DNA from: Candidatus Muiribacterium halophilum
GTDB lineage: Bacteria > Muiribacteriota > Muiribacteriia > Muiribacteriales > Muiribacteriaceae
Assembly (NCBI GenBank): GCA_023228995.1
Contig: JALOAD010000003.1
Location: 89,789-153,788, forward strand
Reading direction: 5' to 3'
DNA: 64,000 bases
The notes below the pieces were generated by a model. That model saw nothing but the letters and a program-made list of their open reading frames with translations, made no database searches and was not told the DNA's origin. Below are positions 54,314 to 63,956 of the stretch, in pieces. Position 1 is the first letter of the stretch. Every line of letters begins with the position of its first letter. The position numbers and the translations under genes are program-made.

Positions 54314-55661
54314 AAAAATGTTTTAAATAACTTATAGCTTCTTTTCTATAATCATGACAAAAAACTAAAAACTCCTTAAATCTTAAGCTTCCTAAATATG
54401 AAAATATATAAATAAAAAGTTGTGCAATCTCAAGACTTTTTCTTGAAAAGTTCTCGTGTTCTAAAGCATTACCAAGTTCATTATTAAAATCTATATAGTC
54501 TGAGGATATTAATTTAAGACCATATTTATTTTTTTTACACATTTTGTATAATTCAGTACCCGGATATGGACAAGCTATAGAAACAGAAATACTATTAGCT
54601 CTTAATCTTGAAGCAATCAAAGCAGTTTTTATAATAGATAAGAAGTTTTCACCAGGTAATCCAACCATAAAATTACATTCAAGTAAAATACCAGATTGTC
54701 TTATATATTTTGAAACTTTCAGAGCTTTTTTTATATCAATATCTTTTTTACACAATTCAAGTATATGCTTATCACCACTTTCAATTCCAACAATAAGTTT
54801 TTTAAATCCAGCACTTTTTAGTTTTTTGATTATATCTAAATTCAACTTATCTATTCTTGTTGAAGCAATAAATCCTTTTTTCCCATAAATTAAATTTCTC
54901 TTTTTTAATTCATCTTTTAATTTTGTGATATATTCAGAATTTAAAGTAAAAGTCTCATCGCCAAATTCAATTAAAGCCTGAGGATTTACTTTATATATAA
55001 TTTCAATTTCATCAATAACTTCATTTATTTCTCTATAAAATGGTATATTACCTAAAACTCTCATACAAAATATACATCGTTGAGGACAACCCCTAATTGC
55101 CATTATATAATACTTTGAAGCTTTGGGAAAATCTTCCCATAAAACTCTACCAATATGTTTTTTTTCACATGATAAAACTCTATTTTTAATTATTTTATTG
55201 TTTTTTTTCCATACTAAAGAATTAATATGAGAAAAATCAGATTTATTTTCTATTAAAGCATTTATAAGCATTATAAAACCAGTTTCAAACTCAGATATTC
55301 CAACAAAATCAACATTTTCATTTTTGATTATATATTCAAAATCTCCTGTTGCATGAGGTCCACCAATAATTATTTTACAAGGACAAATTTTTTTTATTTC
55401 TTTGCATAAATAAAGTACATTATCTATTTCCAATGTTTTTGCAGTAAATCCAACAATATCTGGCTTTGTATTTTTAATTTTATTTAAAAGCCAATTCTTA
55501 TCTTTTTTTAAAAATTTACAATCAATAAAACTAACATTAGTATTAGTGAATTTTTTTAAAGAACTATATAAATGAGCAAGTCCAACATGCATATATTCAG
55601 GAGAATCATGAAGAGGTTCAATTATTTTATCAACAGGAGGATTTATAAGTAATATTTTCAT
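54291..55661 (-). CDS. Cobalamin-binding-type radical SAM protein, subfamily C
   Basis: 456 residues from the ATG at 55661, which overlaps the upstream stop (ATGA) and yields MKILLINPPVDK, a usual start for this class; an upstream in-frame start lies inside the neighbour. B12-binding domain (about 1-150; VGFTAKTLEIDNV, IIIGGPHATGDFEY), radical SAM motif RGCPQRCIFC (about 200), strand ALIEFGDETFTLNSEY, KLIVGIESGDKHIL and GLPGENFLS. The C-terminal 90 residues are a hydrophobic extension. Coupled with the subfamily A gene upstream. It is convergent with the formyltransferase-like gene. Confidence 0.88.
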   Translation of the reverse strand: MKILLINPPVDKIIEPLHDSPEYMHVGLAHLYSSLKKFTNTNVSFIDCKFLKKDKNWLLNKIKNTKPDIVGFTAKTLEIDNVLYLCKEIKKICPCKIIIGGPHATGDFEYIIKNENVDFVGISEFETGFIMLINALIENKSDFSHINSLVWKKNNKIIKNRVLSCEKKHIGRVLWEDFPKASKYYIMAIRGCPQRCIFCMRVLGNIPFYREINEVIDEIEIIYKVNPQALIEFGDETFTLNSEYITKLKDELKKRNLIYGKKGFIASTRIDKLNLDIIKKLKSAGFKKLIVGIESGDKHILELCKKDIDIKKALKVSKYIRQSGILLECNFMVGLPGENFLSIIKTALIASRLRANSISVSIACPYPGTELYKMCKKNKYGLKLISSDYIDFNNELGNALEHENFSRKSLEIAQLFIYIFSYLGSLRFKEFLVFCHDYRKEAISYLKHFFKKDLLK

Positions 55662-57160
55662 TTGAATTTGTAAAACCATTTAAAATTAAATATTTCAGTT
55701 AAATATTTTTTTAATATAACTTCACCCCTAGGTTCTCCACCTGTTAAAGTTGCAATAATAGATGGTAATATTTTTGTAAATATTCTATTAACAGGCAAAA
55801 TTTTATATAAACCTGTATTTACAAGGAAATTAGTTATATTTTTACCTGTATATGGAAGCCAACCAAATAAAAATCTAAGTCTTTCAAGTTCATTAGCATC
55901 TTTTAGAGAAACAGAACCTGTTGTTTCATCAGTTTCTCCAAGACCTCTCCTCATATTATCAATATCTTTTAAACTTACTTTCCCTTTATCAAGACTAATT
56001 TTTTCAATTTCAGTACTTGGATAATTTGTAATAAAAAATAAAAGAATTCTATTTGGACAATATTTTGCATAAAGTTTGACCGCATCAAGATGAAATTCAA
56101 TATTATCATCCGGTAATCCTGCAATATGATCAATATTATATTTAACCTTTGCTTTATGAAGATTATAAAGAGCTTTTGTAATTTCTTTATTTGTTTCATT
56201 TCTATTTAAATATTTTTTTCTAACCTTTTCATTTAAAGTTTGAATTCCAATCTCAACCTGAATACATCCAGCATCTTTTAGACTTTTTATTACTTTATAA
56301 TCCTGACAATGTGATGGATGCATTACACAAACAAATGGTAAATTAATTTGTTTTTTATACTTAGAAATAAATTCCCAATGCCATTTTGGAGAAAGATAAA
56401 AAATATCATCTTCAAACATAATAGATTTTATATTAAATTTTTTTTTAGCATGTTTTAATTCAGCAATAACATTATCAACACTTCTTCTTCTAACTCTCTG
56501 CTCATTAGGATAAAGTTCTCCATACCAAAAATTATTTATGCAATAAGAACAATTATAAGGACATCCTCTTGTTGTAAAAATTGTATATGTTGTAGCAACA
56601 TAATCTTTTTTATCATAAAAAAGAGCTTTATCTGGGAATGGAAGCTTATCAAGATCAAATACAAATTCACAAACACTGTTTTTTTGTATTATATTATTTT
56701 TTTTATATGCAATTCCTTTTGGAATTTTATTTTTTTTATCTTTAATATAATTTATTAATTCAACAATAGAAATTTCTCCTTCACCAATTGCAACATAATC
56801 CACAAAAGAATTATTTAAAACTTCGTCACTTGCAGAAGATGAATGTATTCCGCCAAAAATTATTGGTATATCTGGACAATATTTTTTTAATTTCTGAGCA
56901 ATTCTTGAAAAATAAACATAATAATCAGTGGTTATATTAAAGCAAATACATAAAACATCAGAAAAATCATATTCTCTAATTATTTTATTTTCAATAGAAA
57001 AGAGTTTAGCTAAAAAATCAATATCAAGCATTGAATCTTCAAAAAGCATTGGAAAAAACATAAGATCTGTATTGAAATTATTTTTTTTCAATATTGAAGA
57101 TAAATACTCAATACCAATATTTTCATAAGCTGAATAAACAAACAGAACCTTATTTTTCAT
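55658..57160 (-). CDS. Cobalamin-binding-type radical SAM protein, subfamily A
   Basis: 500 residues. FVYSAYENIGIEYLSSILKK, IIFGGIHSSSASDEV and VAIGEGEISIVEL form the B12-binding part; RGCPYNCSYC (about residue 203) is the cluster motif; IMFEDDIFYLSPKWHWEF and VEIGIQTLNEKVR continue the barrel. The C-terminal extension (about 400-500) ends with EVILKKYLTEIFNFKWFYKF and matches other subfamily A members. An AAGGA site precedes the ATG. First gene of a two-gene unit with 54291-55661. Confidence 0.88.
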   Translation of the reverse strand: MKNKVLFVYSAYENIGIEYLSSILKKNNFNTDLMFFPMLFEDSMLDIDFLAKLFSIENKIIREYDFSDVLCICFNITTDYYVYFSRIAQKLKKYCPDIPIIFGGIHSSSASDEVLNNSFVDYVAIGEGEISIVELINYIKDKKNKIPKGIAYKKNNIIQKNSVCEFVFDLDKLPFPDKALFYDKKDYVATTYTIFTTRGCPYNCSYCINNFWYGELYPNEQRVRRRSVDNVIAELKHAKKKFNIKSIMFEDDIFYLSPKWHWEFISKYKKQINLPFVCVMHPSHCQDYKVIKSLKDAGCIQVEIGIQTLNEKVRKKYLNRNETNKEITKALYNLHKAKVKYNIDHIAGLPDDNIEFHLDAVKLYAKYCPNRILLFFITNYPSTEIEKISLDKGKVSLKDIDNMRRGLGETDETTGSVSLKDANELERLRFLFGWLPYTGKNITNFLVNTGLYKILPVNRIFTKILPSIIATLTGGEPRGEVILKKYLTEIFNFKWFYKFK

Positions 57161-57335
57161 AGAATTATTCCTTTATTTAAATATTACAAACCCAAGTATA
57201 TAAAGTCAATTAAAAAAAATAACATTCCTCAACACTCTTTAACCCTTAACCTTATAAACTCTTAATTGAGTCCTCTGATTAAATAAACAAAAATCAATAT
57301 AATTTCATCTCAAATTAAATTTGATATAAAAATCT

Positions 57336-57392
57336 GTCATCCCGGTATGCTTCTGAGAAAATGTCATCCCGGCATGATTCTGAGCCGGGATC
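57336..57392. repeat. CCGGGAT palindromes, two units 27 bp apart
   Basis: GTCATCCCGGTATGCTTCTG at 57336 and GTCATCCCGGCATGATTCTG at 57363, ending GCCGGGATC. Confidence 0.87.
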
Positions 57393-57423
57393 TCACTTTT
57401 GATTTTTTTATATTTAAATACGA

Positions 57424-57662
57424 TTCAAAACAATTGATATCTTGGTACCTCTTGAAAATTTACTTCCTGTAAATTTTCTCCTTACATGTTCAGCTTTAAA
57501 TTACCTCCATGTAATTTCCTTAAGATTTTCTAATGTATGTTAGTTATTTATGATTTTATTCTTTTTTACTTTGAATTTTTTTTTGTATACTTATTGAAAA
57601 TCTTAAGACAGCTTCCATAATTACGCTCGATATCAATTTTTTGAATCTATTATGTAAAATCT
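57424..57662. repeat. Repeat C (~240 bp), copy 2, inverted relative to 47667-47915
   Basis: Reads CAAAACAATTGATATCTTGG on the left and TACGCTCGATATCAATTTTT on the right; it aligns in reverse complement with copy 1, including the AATTAC/GTAATT hairpin and the CTTAAGA arms. Confidence 0.85.
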
Positions 57663-57888
57663 AAGTCAAAAAATAGAATTTAATCATCTTTTGATTGAAA
57701 AACAAAATCTTTTGTATAATAAAATCAAAGAAATTTAATTGAACCCTCGGATACCATAATGCTTTTGATTTTAACTACTTAACCTTATAAACTCTTAACT
57801 CTCTTAACCCTATAAACTAAACTTCAATTAGCTTTTATTAAAATATGGTGTTAAAATATTTCTTAAATAAAATAAATGGAGTTTTATC

Positions 57889-59376
57889 TTGAAAGTTACC
57901 TTTGTATATGGTGGTTTTGAAAGTCTTGGAGTTGAATCTCTTTCTGCCTGTCTTAAACAAGCAGGACACAAAACAAATCTTATTTATTCGCCAAAACTCT
58001 TTAATGATACAATGTCTGAAATTTCAATAATTGCAAAATTATTTGAACATAAAAATTATATAATAAAAAAAGTAATCGGAGATAAACCAGATATAGTTGC
58101 ATTTTCAGCAGTAACTGATGACTTTTTATGGTGTATTGATATTGCTAAAAAAATAAAAAAATTAAAACCTTCAATAATAATACTTTTTGGCGGAATTCAT
58201 ATAACCAGTGTTCCAGATATAGTAATAAAACATAAATTTATTGATATTTTATGTATTGGTGAAGGAGAACAAGCTATAGTTGAATTATGCAATAAATTAA
58301 AACAAAAAAAAGATATTTATCAAATTCAAAATCTTTGGGTTAGAGATTTTAAAAATAATAAATTAATTCATAAAAATCCATTAAGACCTTTAATCTATGA
58401 TCTTGATGTACTTCCATTCTCAGACAAAGATTTATTTTATAAAAAAGCTCCTTATAATGAAGAACATTATACAATAATGGCAACTCGGGGTTGTACACTT
58501 AATTGTCCTTTTTGTCATCATAATGTTGAAAGAAAAGCTTATAAAGGTCATAAATACGGAATGCGAACAAGAAGTCCCGAAAATATTATTAAAGAACTTA
58601 CAATCGCAAGGAAAAAATATAAATTCAAATATATACTTTTTGAAGATGATCTTTTTTTACATGATAAAGAATGGATTAGAAAATTCACAAAACTTTATAT
58701 AAAATCCAAAATAAATACTCCTTGGTTTTGTGTAGCACATGTTCATAATATCGATGATGATGTAGCTGAATGGTTGAATCTTTCAGGTTGCAAATATATT
58801 GAAATAGGAATACAGACATTATCTTCTCAATCCCGAGAAAGTCTTAATAGACCTGAAGAAACTAAACATATTCTATCTGCTTTAAAATGCCTTAAAAAAC
58901 ATACTATTGCATTTAATTGCGATCATATTGCTGGTATTTTTGGAGAAACCGAACAATCTATGCTAAATGCTGCAAAATATTATAATGAAATAAGGCCAAA
59001 TCGAATATATTTACTTTTTTTAACTTTATACCCTAATACTGATATTGCTCAGGAAGCTCTAAAAAAAGGTTATGCTACTTTAAAAGATGTTAAAGATAAA
59101 ATATATGGTAGAGGTGGAACTACAACTACAAACGGAAGTGTTCACGATCCTATGTTTGATTATTACAGATTTCTTTTTGGTTATTTACCAATTCTTCCTA
59201 AAAACTTTGTTGATTTTTTAATTAAAACTAAACTTTTTAAAAAACTTCCAAAATGGATTTTTATAGCATCGGTTATTCCTGAAACTTTAAGTGCTTTATT
59301 TTCTAAAAAATATGATTTTAGAGGACCTGTAATAATAAAAAAATACTTCTATCATATAATCCGTGGGGGATTCTAA
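57889..59376 (+). CDS. Cobalamin-binding-type radical SAM protein, subfamily A
   Basis: 495 residues from a TTG at 57889 with GGAG about 7 nt upstream; the nearby ATG at 57876 is out of frame. FVYGGFESLGVESLSACLKQ, ILFGGIHITSVPDIV and LCIGEGEQAIVEL (B12 domain), RGCTLNCPFC (about 203), ILFEDDLFLHDKEW, YIEIGIQTLSSQSR and HIAGIFGETEQSM. The C-terminal extension ends RGPVIIKKYFYHIIRGGF, the family tail. First gene of a four-gene plus-strand operon of radical SAM enzymes. Confidence 0.88.
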   Translation: MKVTFVYGGFESLGVESLSACLKQAGHKTNLIYSPKLFNDTMSEISIIAKLFEHKNYIIKKVIGDKPDIVAFSAVTDDFLWCIDIAKKIKKLKPSIIILFGGIHITSVPDIVIKHKFIDILCIGEGEQAIVELCNKLKQKKDIYQIQNLWVRDFKNNKLIHKNPLRPLIYDLDVLPFSDKDLFYKKAPYNEEHYTIMATRGCTLNCPFCHHNVERKAYKGHKYGMRTRSPENIIKELTIARKKYKFKYILFEDDLFLHDKEWIRKFTKLYIKSKINTPWFCVAHVHNIDDDVAEWLNLSGCKYIEIGIQTLSSQSRESLNRPEETKHILSALKCLKKHTIAFNCDHIAGIFGETEQSMLNAAKYYNEIRPNRIYLLFLTLYPNTDIAQEALKKGYATLKDVKDKIYGRGGTTTTNGSVHDPMFDYYRFLFGYLPILPKNFVDFLIKTKLFKKLPKWIFIASVIPETLSALFSKKYDFRGPVIIKKYFYHIIRGGF

Positions 59377-59380
59377 TAAA

Positions 59381-60859
59381 TTGAAAATTGTTTTTGTATA
59401 TAGAGCTTATGAATCAATTGGTATAGAAATACTTTCTGCTGTACTTAAAAAAAATAATATTAATACAGAACTTGTATATACACCTTCTTTATTTAAAGAT
59501 GCTCTTGTTGATAATAGAATTCTTTATAATTTTTTTTATAATGAAAAAAGAATTATAAAACAAATCTTAGCAAAAAAACCAGATATTGTAGGTTTTTCAT
59601 CATTAACAGATACATATAGACTTGATTTATCTATTGCAGAAAAATTAAAAAAAATATCTCCTAATATTAAAATTATATTTGGAGGAATTCATCCTACAGT
59701 TTTACCTGAAAAAGTTCTTAGAACTAATTTTGTTGATTATATATGTATTGGTGAGGGTGAACAAGCTTTTGTTGAATTAATAAAAGATATTGAAAAAAAG
59801 AATTTTTATACAAATGCTAAAAATATTTGTTATTTAAAAAATAATAAATTTATAAAAAATCCTATTAGGCCACTTATTGAAAATATTGATAAATTACCAT
59901 TTCCTGATAAAGAACTTTTTTATAATAAAGCTCCATATTTTAGTAATTATTATACAATAATGACTAGTCGAGGTTGTCCATATAACTGTTATTTTTGCAA
60001 TAATAATGTATATAGAGAAATCTATAATACAAATAAACTTCTTAGAAGACGAAGTGCTGAAAATGTCATAGAAGAACTTGAACAAGGTTTAAAAAAATAT
60101 AATTTTAAATATGTTATTTTTGAAGATGATGCTTTTGTATCACAAAAAGATTGGACTATAAAATTTTTAACTTTATACTCTCAAAAAATAAAAAAACCAT
60201 TCCAATGTCTTATAAATCCGAGAAATATTGATGATAAAATTGCTTTTTTATTAAATAAAGCTGATTGTCTTAATGTTGAAATTGGCATTCAATCTATGGA
60301 AGAATCAATTAGAAAAGACTTTTTAAATAGAACTGAAAATATTAAAGAAATTTATAAATGTATAAAATCATTAAATAAATACAATGTACCTTTTAATATT
60401 GACCATATTGGTGGAATACCTGGTGAAAAAAAAACAAATATAATAAAAAGTTTTGCTGAATATCTAAAATGGAAACCAAATAGAATTACATATTTTTATC
60501 TTACTTATTATCCAGGAACAAAAGTTGCAAAACTTGCACAAAAAATAGGTATTTTATCAAAAAATGAAATCAATAAAATTGAAAATGGATATGGTTATTC
60601 TTTTGAACATGGTGGAAATGTAAACAATAAAGATTTGAAATTTCATGACAAAATTAGAACTATTGGGGATTGGGGTGTATTTTTTCCTAAAGTATTCCGT
60701 AAAATCCTTTTTAATAAAAAATTATTTAATAAAATTCCACCAGGACATTTCACTGGAAGAATAATTCCAGCTGTATTAAAGACTTTATCAGGAAATGAAA
60801 TTCGCGGAGTTTATATTTTAAAAAAATATATATACCATCTATTTAGAGGTGGTTTTTAA
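59381..60859 (+). CDS. Cobalamin-binding-type radical SAM protein, subfamily A
   Basis: 492 residues from a TTG at 59381 (product MKIVFVYRAYESIGIEIL), 4 nt after the previous stop and behind a GGGGGA site; an in-frame GTG at 59363 would add six residues not seen in paralogues. IIFGGIHPTVLPEKV, ICIGEGEQAF, RGCPYNCYFC (about 203), VIFEDDAFVSQKDW, NVEIGIQSMEESIR and HIGGIPGEKKTN are intact. Ends VYILKKYIYHLFRGGF. Very similar to its upstream neighbour, so this is a tandem duplication. Confidence 0.88.
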   Translation: MKIVFVYRAYESIGIEILSAVLKKNNINTELVYTPSLFKDALVDNRILYNFFYNEKRIIKQILAKKPDIVGFSSLTDTYRLDLSIAEKLKKISPNIKIIFGGIHPTVLPEKVLRTNFVDYICIGEGEQAFVELIKDIEKKNFYTNAKNICYLKNNKFIKNPIRPLIENIDKLPFPDKELFYNKAPYFSNYYTIMTSRGCPYNCYFCNNNVYREIYNTNKLLRRRSAENVIEELEQGLKKYNFKYVIFEDDAFVSQKDWTIKFLTLYSQKIKKPFQCLINPRNIDDKIAFLLNKADCLNVEIGIQSMEESIRKDFLNRTENIKEIYKCIKSLNKYNVPFNIDHIGGIPGEKKTNIIKSFAEYLKWKPNRITYFYLTYYPGTKVAKLAQKIGILSKNEINKIENGYGYSFEHGGNVNNKDLKFHDKIRTIGDWGVFFPKVFRKILFNKKLFNKIPPGHFTGRIIPAVLKTLSGNEIRGVYILKKYIYHLFRGGF

Positions 60860-62322
60860 TGAAAATTGCATTAATTTGTAGAGTTTTTGAAAATTATGCT
60901 TTTGAAATATTCTCAACAATATTAAAAAAAAAAGGTCATTGTGTAGAATTATTCTATGATCATGGATTATTTGATGATTATTCAATTACATCCAAAATTC
61001 CAGCTAAATTTTTATCAGAAAACAATAAATTTATTAAAGATATAGTAAATTATTCTCCAGATTATATTTTATTTTCAATTTTTACAGATAATTTAAAATG
61101 GAGTTTAAACTTAAGCGAAAAATTAAAAAAATACATTAAAAATAGTAAAATTATCTTTGGCGGACCACATATAACAATAATTAAAGATGAAATAATTAAA
61201 AAATTCAATTTTATAGATTATGCTGTTTGTGGAGCAGGTGAACATGCAATAAATGATATTGCTTGTAATAATTTAAATGAAAACACTATAGGTCTTATTT
61301 ATAGAAAAAACAATAAAGTAATATCAAATAATTGGAATGTAATAATTTCGCAAAATTATTTGAATTTAATACCAGATAAAACTCTTTTCACTAATAAAAT
61401 GCCGTTTTTAAAAAAATATTATTCAACATTCTCAGGATTTGGCTGTCCCTTTGCATGTTCTTTTTGCATTCATAGCACTTTAAAAAAGTATAAAAATTAT
61501 TCATACTCTAAAAAAAATATAAATTCTTTAATAGATGAATTAAAAATTGCCAAAAAAAATGGCTGTGAAAAAGTAATATTCCACGATGATGTTTTTACAA
61601 TTAATAAAATATGGTTAATTGAGTTTTTAAAAAAATATAAACAAATTATAAACCTTCCATTTATTTGTATATCCCATCCTTTATTTATAGATGATGAAAT
61701 TGCTTATAATTTAAAATCATCAAATTGTGTTAATATTGAAATTGGAACACAGATAATGGATAATAAATTAAAAAAAACAATGCTTAATAGAAATGAAACT
61801 AATAAACAAGTAATGAAAAGTCTTTTAATTCTAAAAAAACATAATATATCTGTAACTATTGACCATATTTTTGGAATTCCTGAAGAAACAATTGAAAATC
61901 ATTTAAAATCACTCCGATTATATAAAAAAGCAAATATATCAAGAGTAATATTATCTTATCTTACAGCTTATCCAGGTATATCTATAAATAAAATTTTATT
62001 AAATAAAAACTTAATATCAAAAAAAGACCTTAATAAAATAAAAAACGGAAATGTTCAAAATTTTATGAATTATGGGAGTTTAAAAGTTAATAAAAATATA
62101 ATGAAAACAGAATTTTTATTTGAATGGCTTCCTTTTATATCAATTAATTTATTAAATACAATTATAAATAAGAAATTATATAAATATTTACCAGTAAATA
62201 AAATTTTATCAAAATATATACCATTTTTTTTAAAAACATTTTCTCAAAATGAATTTAATCTTGAAATATTCATAAAAAGATATTTGTTTTTCATTAAGAA
62301 AAGATTGGGAATTAAATTATGA
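60859..62322 (+). CDS. Cobalamin-binding-type radical SAM protein, subfamily A (divergent)
   Basis: 487 residues. The start overlaps the previous stop (TAATG). IIFGGPHITIIKDEI and YAVCGAGEHAINDI in the B12 domain; GCPFACSFC (about 200) preceded by SGF instead of the usual TRG; VIFHDDVFTINKIW, NIEIGTQIMDNKLK and HIFGIPEETIEN. His replaces Glu in the EDD strand, and the tail ends KKRLGIKL, unlike RGGF. It is the most divergent of the five subfamily A members but all three cluster cysteines are present. Confidence 0.86.
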   Translation: MKIALICRVFENYAFEIFSTILKKKGHCVELFYDHGLFDDYSITSKIPAKFLSENNKFIKDIVNYSPDYILFSIFTDNLKWSLNLSEKLKKYIKNSKIIFGGPHITIIKDEIIKKFNFIDYAVCGAGEHAINDIACNNLNENTIGLIYRKNNKVISNNWNVIISQNYLNLIPDKTLFTNKMPFLKKYYSTFSGFGCPFACSFCIHSTLKKYKNYSYSKKNINSLIDELKIAKKNGCEKVIFHDDVFTINKIWLIEFLKKYKQIINLPFICISHPLFIDDEIAYNLKSSNCVNIEIGTQIMDNKLKKTMLNRNETNKQVMKSLLILKKHNISVTIDHIFGIPEETIENHLKSLRLYKKANISRVILSYLTAYPGISINKILLNKNLISKKDLNKIKNGNVQNFMNYGSLKVNKNIMKTEFLFEWLPFISINLLNTIINKKLYKYLPVNKILSKYIPFFLKTFSQNEFNLEIFIKRYLFFIKKRLGIKL

Positions 62323-63650
62323 AAAATATAGTATTAGCAAGATTATTAGATAAAAGTATTTCAAGTTTTACAACATCTCCACCAATAGGAATACTTTGTT
62401 TAAAAACTGTCTTAAGAAAAGAATTTCCTAAAAATAATTATATTTTTTTTGACAATTCAGTATTAAAAGAAGAACAAATTAAATTTACACAATTATTAAA
62501 ACCTATAAGTCCATGTATAATATTATTTTCAATAACATATACAGAAAGAGATTTATTAAAAAAATATGCTAATATTGCAAAAAAAATAAATAAAAACAAT
62601 ATAATAATAGCAGGTGGTTCCGGTATTACATGCTCTCCAGAAGAATATAAAGATTACATAGATATTGATTCAATCTGTAGTGGACAAGCAGAAAATACAA
62701 TAATAAATATATTCAATGATATAAAAAATAATAAATTAAAAAATATATATAAACAAGATTATAATTTAAAAATTCAAATACCAACACCTGATTGGGAAAA
62801 TTTTAATTTTAATAATTATTCTTATTTACCATGTAATAATAATCTATTAAAAAAAACACCTTATGCTCCTGTTATGGCACAAAGAGGATGTCCATTTAAT
62901 TGTCCATTTTGCAATTCAATTCTTGGAAATAAAATAAATTCAAGAAAAATTGATTCAATAATAGAAGAATTAAAAAATTTAAAAAATAAAGGAGTAAGAG
63001 AAATTCATATAGCAGATGATACATTTAATATTTCACTTGATTATGCTAAAAATTTTCTTTTACAAATTATAAAAGAAAATCTGAATTTTTCTATATCATT
63101 TCAGGGATTAAGAATTGAAAATACAGATTATGAATTATTTGAATTAATGAAAAAAGCTGGAGGATATTATTATGAGTTTGGAATACAGCATATAGATTCG
63201 GTTTTATTAAATAATATAAGCAGACAGGTTAATGTTTCAGATATAAATAAAAAGCTTTTAATATCAAGCAAATTAGGTTTAATAAGCGAAGGTCATTTTA
63301 TGTATAACTTGCCAGAAGAAACATATTCACAACACAAGGAAAATTTTAAGTTTGCAAAAAAACTTCCAATAGATTTTGCAACATTTTTTAAATTCACACC
63401 ATTTCCAGGAACATCAATTGGAAACAAATATATAAATAATTTTAAAAAAATACCATCAAATTCATTTCATTTTTACAATACTGATAAAAGACTAAATATA
63501 TCTAATATGACAAATAATGAATTAATCACTATAAATAAAAATGCATATAAAGATTATTATTACAGAACAAGCAAAATATTAAGCTTACTCAAAAAAATAC
63601 CAAAAAATTCAATAACAATCAAAAGAATATTAAATACAATAATAAAATAG
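62319..63650 (+). CDS. Cobalamin-binding-type radical SAM protein, subfamily B
   Basis: 443 residues; ATGA overlap with the previous gene. TTSPPIGILCLKTVLRKEF, SITYTERDLL and AGGSGITCSPEE match 43445-44884; RGCPFNCPFC (about 189) is the cluster motif and EIHIADDTFNISLDY follows. The C-terminal part is about 35 residues shorter than in 43445 and lacks its last hydrophobic stretch. It is last in the operon, so the same B-type protein ends two radical SAM units, one on each side of the region. Confidence 0.87.
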   Translation: MKNIVLARLLDKSISSFTTSPPIGILCLKTVLRKEFPKNNYIFFDNSVLKEEQIKFTQLLKPISPCIILFSITYTERDLLKKYANIAKKINKNNIIIAGGSGITCSPEEYKDYIDIDSICSGQAENTIINIFNDIKNNKLKNIYKQDYNLKIQIPTPDWENFNFNNYSYLPCNNNLLKKTPYAPVMAQRGCPFNCPFCNSILGNKINSRKIDSIIEELKNLKNKGVREIHIADDTFNISLDYAKNFLLQIIKENLNFSISFQGLRIENTDYELFELMKKAGGYYYEFGIQHIDSVLLNNISRQVNVSDINKKLLISSKLGLISEGHFMYNLPEETYSQHKENFKFAKKLPIDFATFFKFTPFPGTSIGNKYINNFKKIPSNSFHFYNTDKRLNISNMTNNELITINKNAYKDYYYRTSKILSLLKKIPKNSITIKRILNTIIK

Positions 63651-63703
63651 ATAAATACAGTTAGCACAGCTAAAGATGCTAGTTAGTTAAAAAAACAAAA
63701 ACA

Positions 63704-63733
63704 GATCCCGGCTCAGAACAGTACCGGGATGAC
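63704..63733. repeat. Dispersed palindrome, CCGGGAT family
   Basis: GATCCCGGCTCAG, ACAGTA, CCGGGATGAC: arms intact, loop changed. Confidence 0.88.
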
Positions 63734-63809
63734 AAAAATAAAAAAAGTTAGATAGTTTAAGGGGTTGAGGTTTAAAAACCATATTAAAACTCTTTAAAAA
63801 TTTTCCTAT

Positions 63810-63890
63810 CTCACCATTTCACCACTTCACCATTTCACCATCTCACCATTTCACTATTTCACCATTTCACCATTTCACCATTTCACGCTT
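63810..63890. repeat. TTTCAC 9-bp microsatellite
   Basis: About eight units of CCATTTCAC and variants (CCACTTCAC, CCATCTCAC, CTATTTCAC). Confidence 0.85.
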
Positions 63891-63922
63891 CTGTACTGTT
63901 TTTATACTATTTTTTAAATGCG

Positions 63923-63948
63923 AAAAGGGCGCCGTTTCCGACACCCTT
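63923..63948 (-). terminator. Terminator of the rRNA operon
   Basis: 10-bp stem AAGGGTGTCG/CGGCGCCCTT with two G-T pairs and a GAAA tetraloop, then TTTT, on the minus strand, about 9 nt after the 5S end. Confidence 0.9.
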
Positions 63949-63956
63949 CTCATTAG

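Larger units (their letters stand above)
57161..57888. other. 728-bp intergenic repeat region
   Basis: Divergent gap between two B12 radical SAM genes. Short phrases AACCCTTAACCTTATAAACT (57239) and again near 57779; the ATTGAGTCCTCTGATTAAAT phrase (57266); CCGGGAT palindromes (57336-57392); repeat C copy 2, inverted (57424-57662). No gene seen. Confidence 0.75.
63651..63954. other. Intergenic region before the 5S rRNA
   Basis: A short hairpin mosaic (GTTAGC, AGC/GCT arms, TAGTTAGTT at 63660-63690), a CCGGGAT palindrome (63704-63733), a GTTTAAGGGGTTGAGG phrase, a TTTCAC microsatellite (63810-63890) and the 5S terminator. No gene. Confidence 0.75.

Noticed and set aside
43399-63650. Cobalamin riboswitch controlling the B12-type genes
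   Set aside because: I looked in the gaps upstream of each unit and saw no B12-box-like sequence; the gaps are filled with the repeats described.
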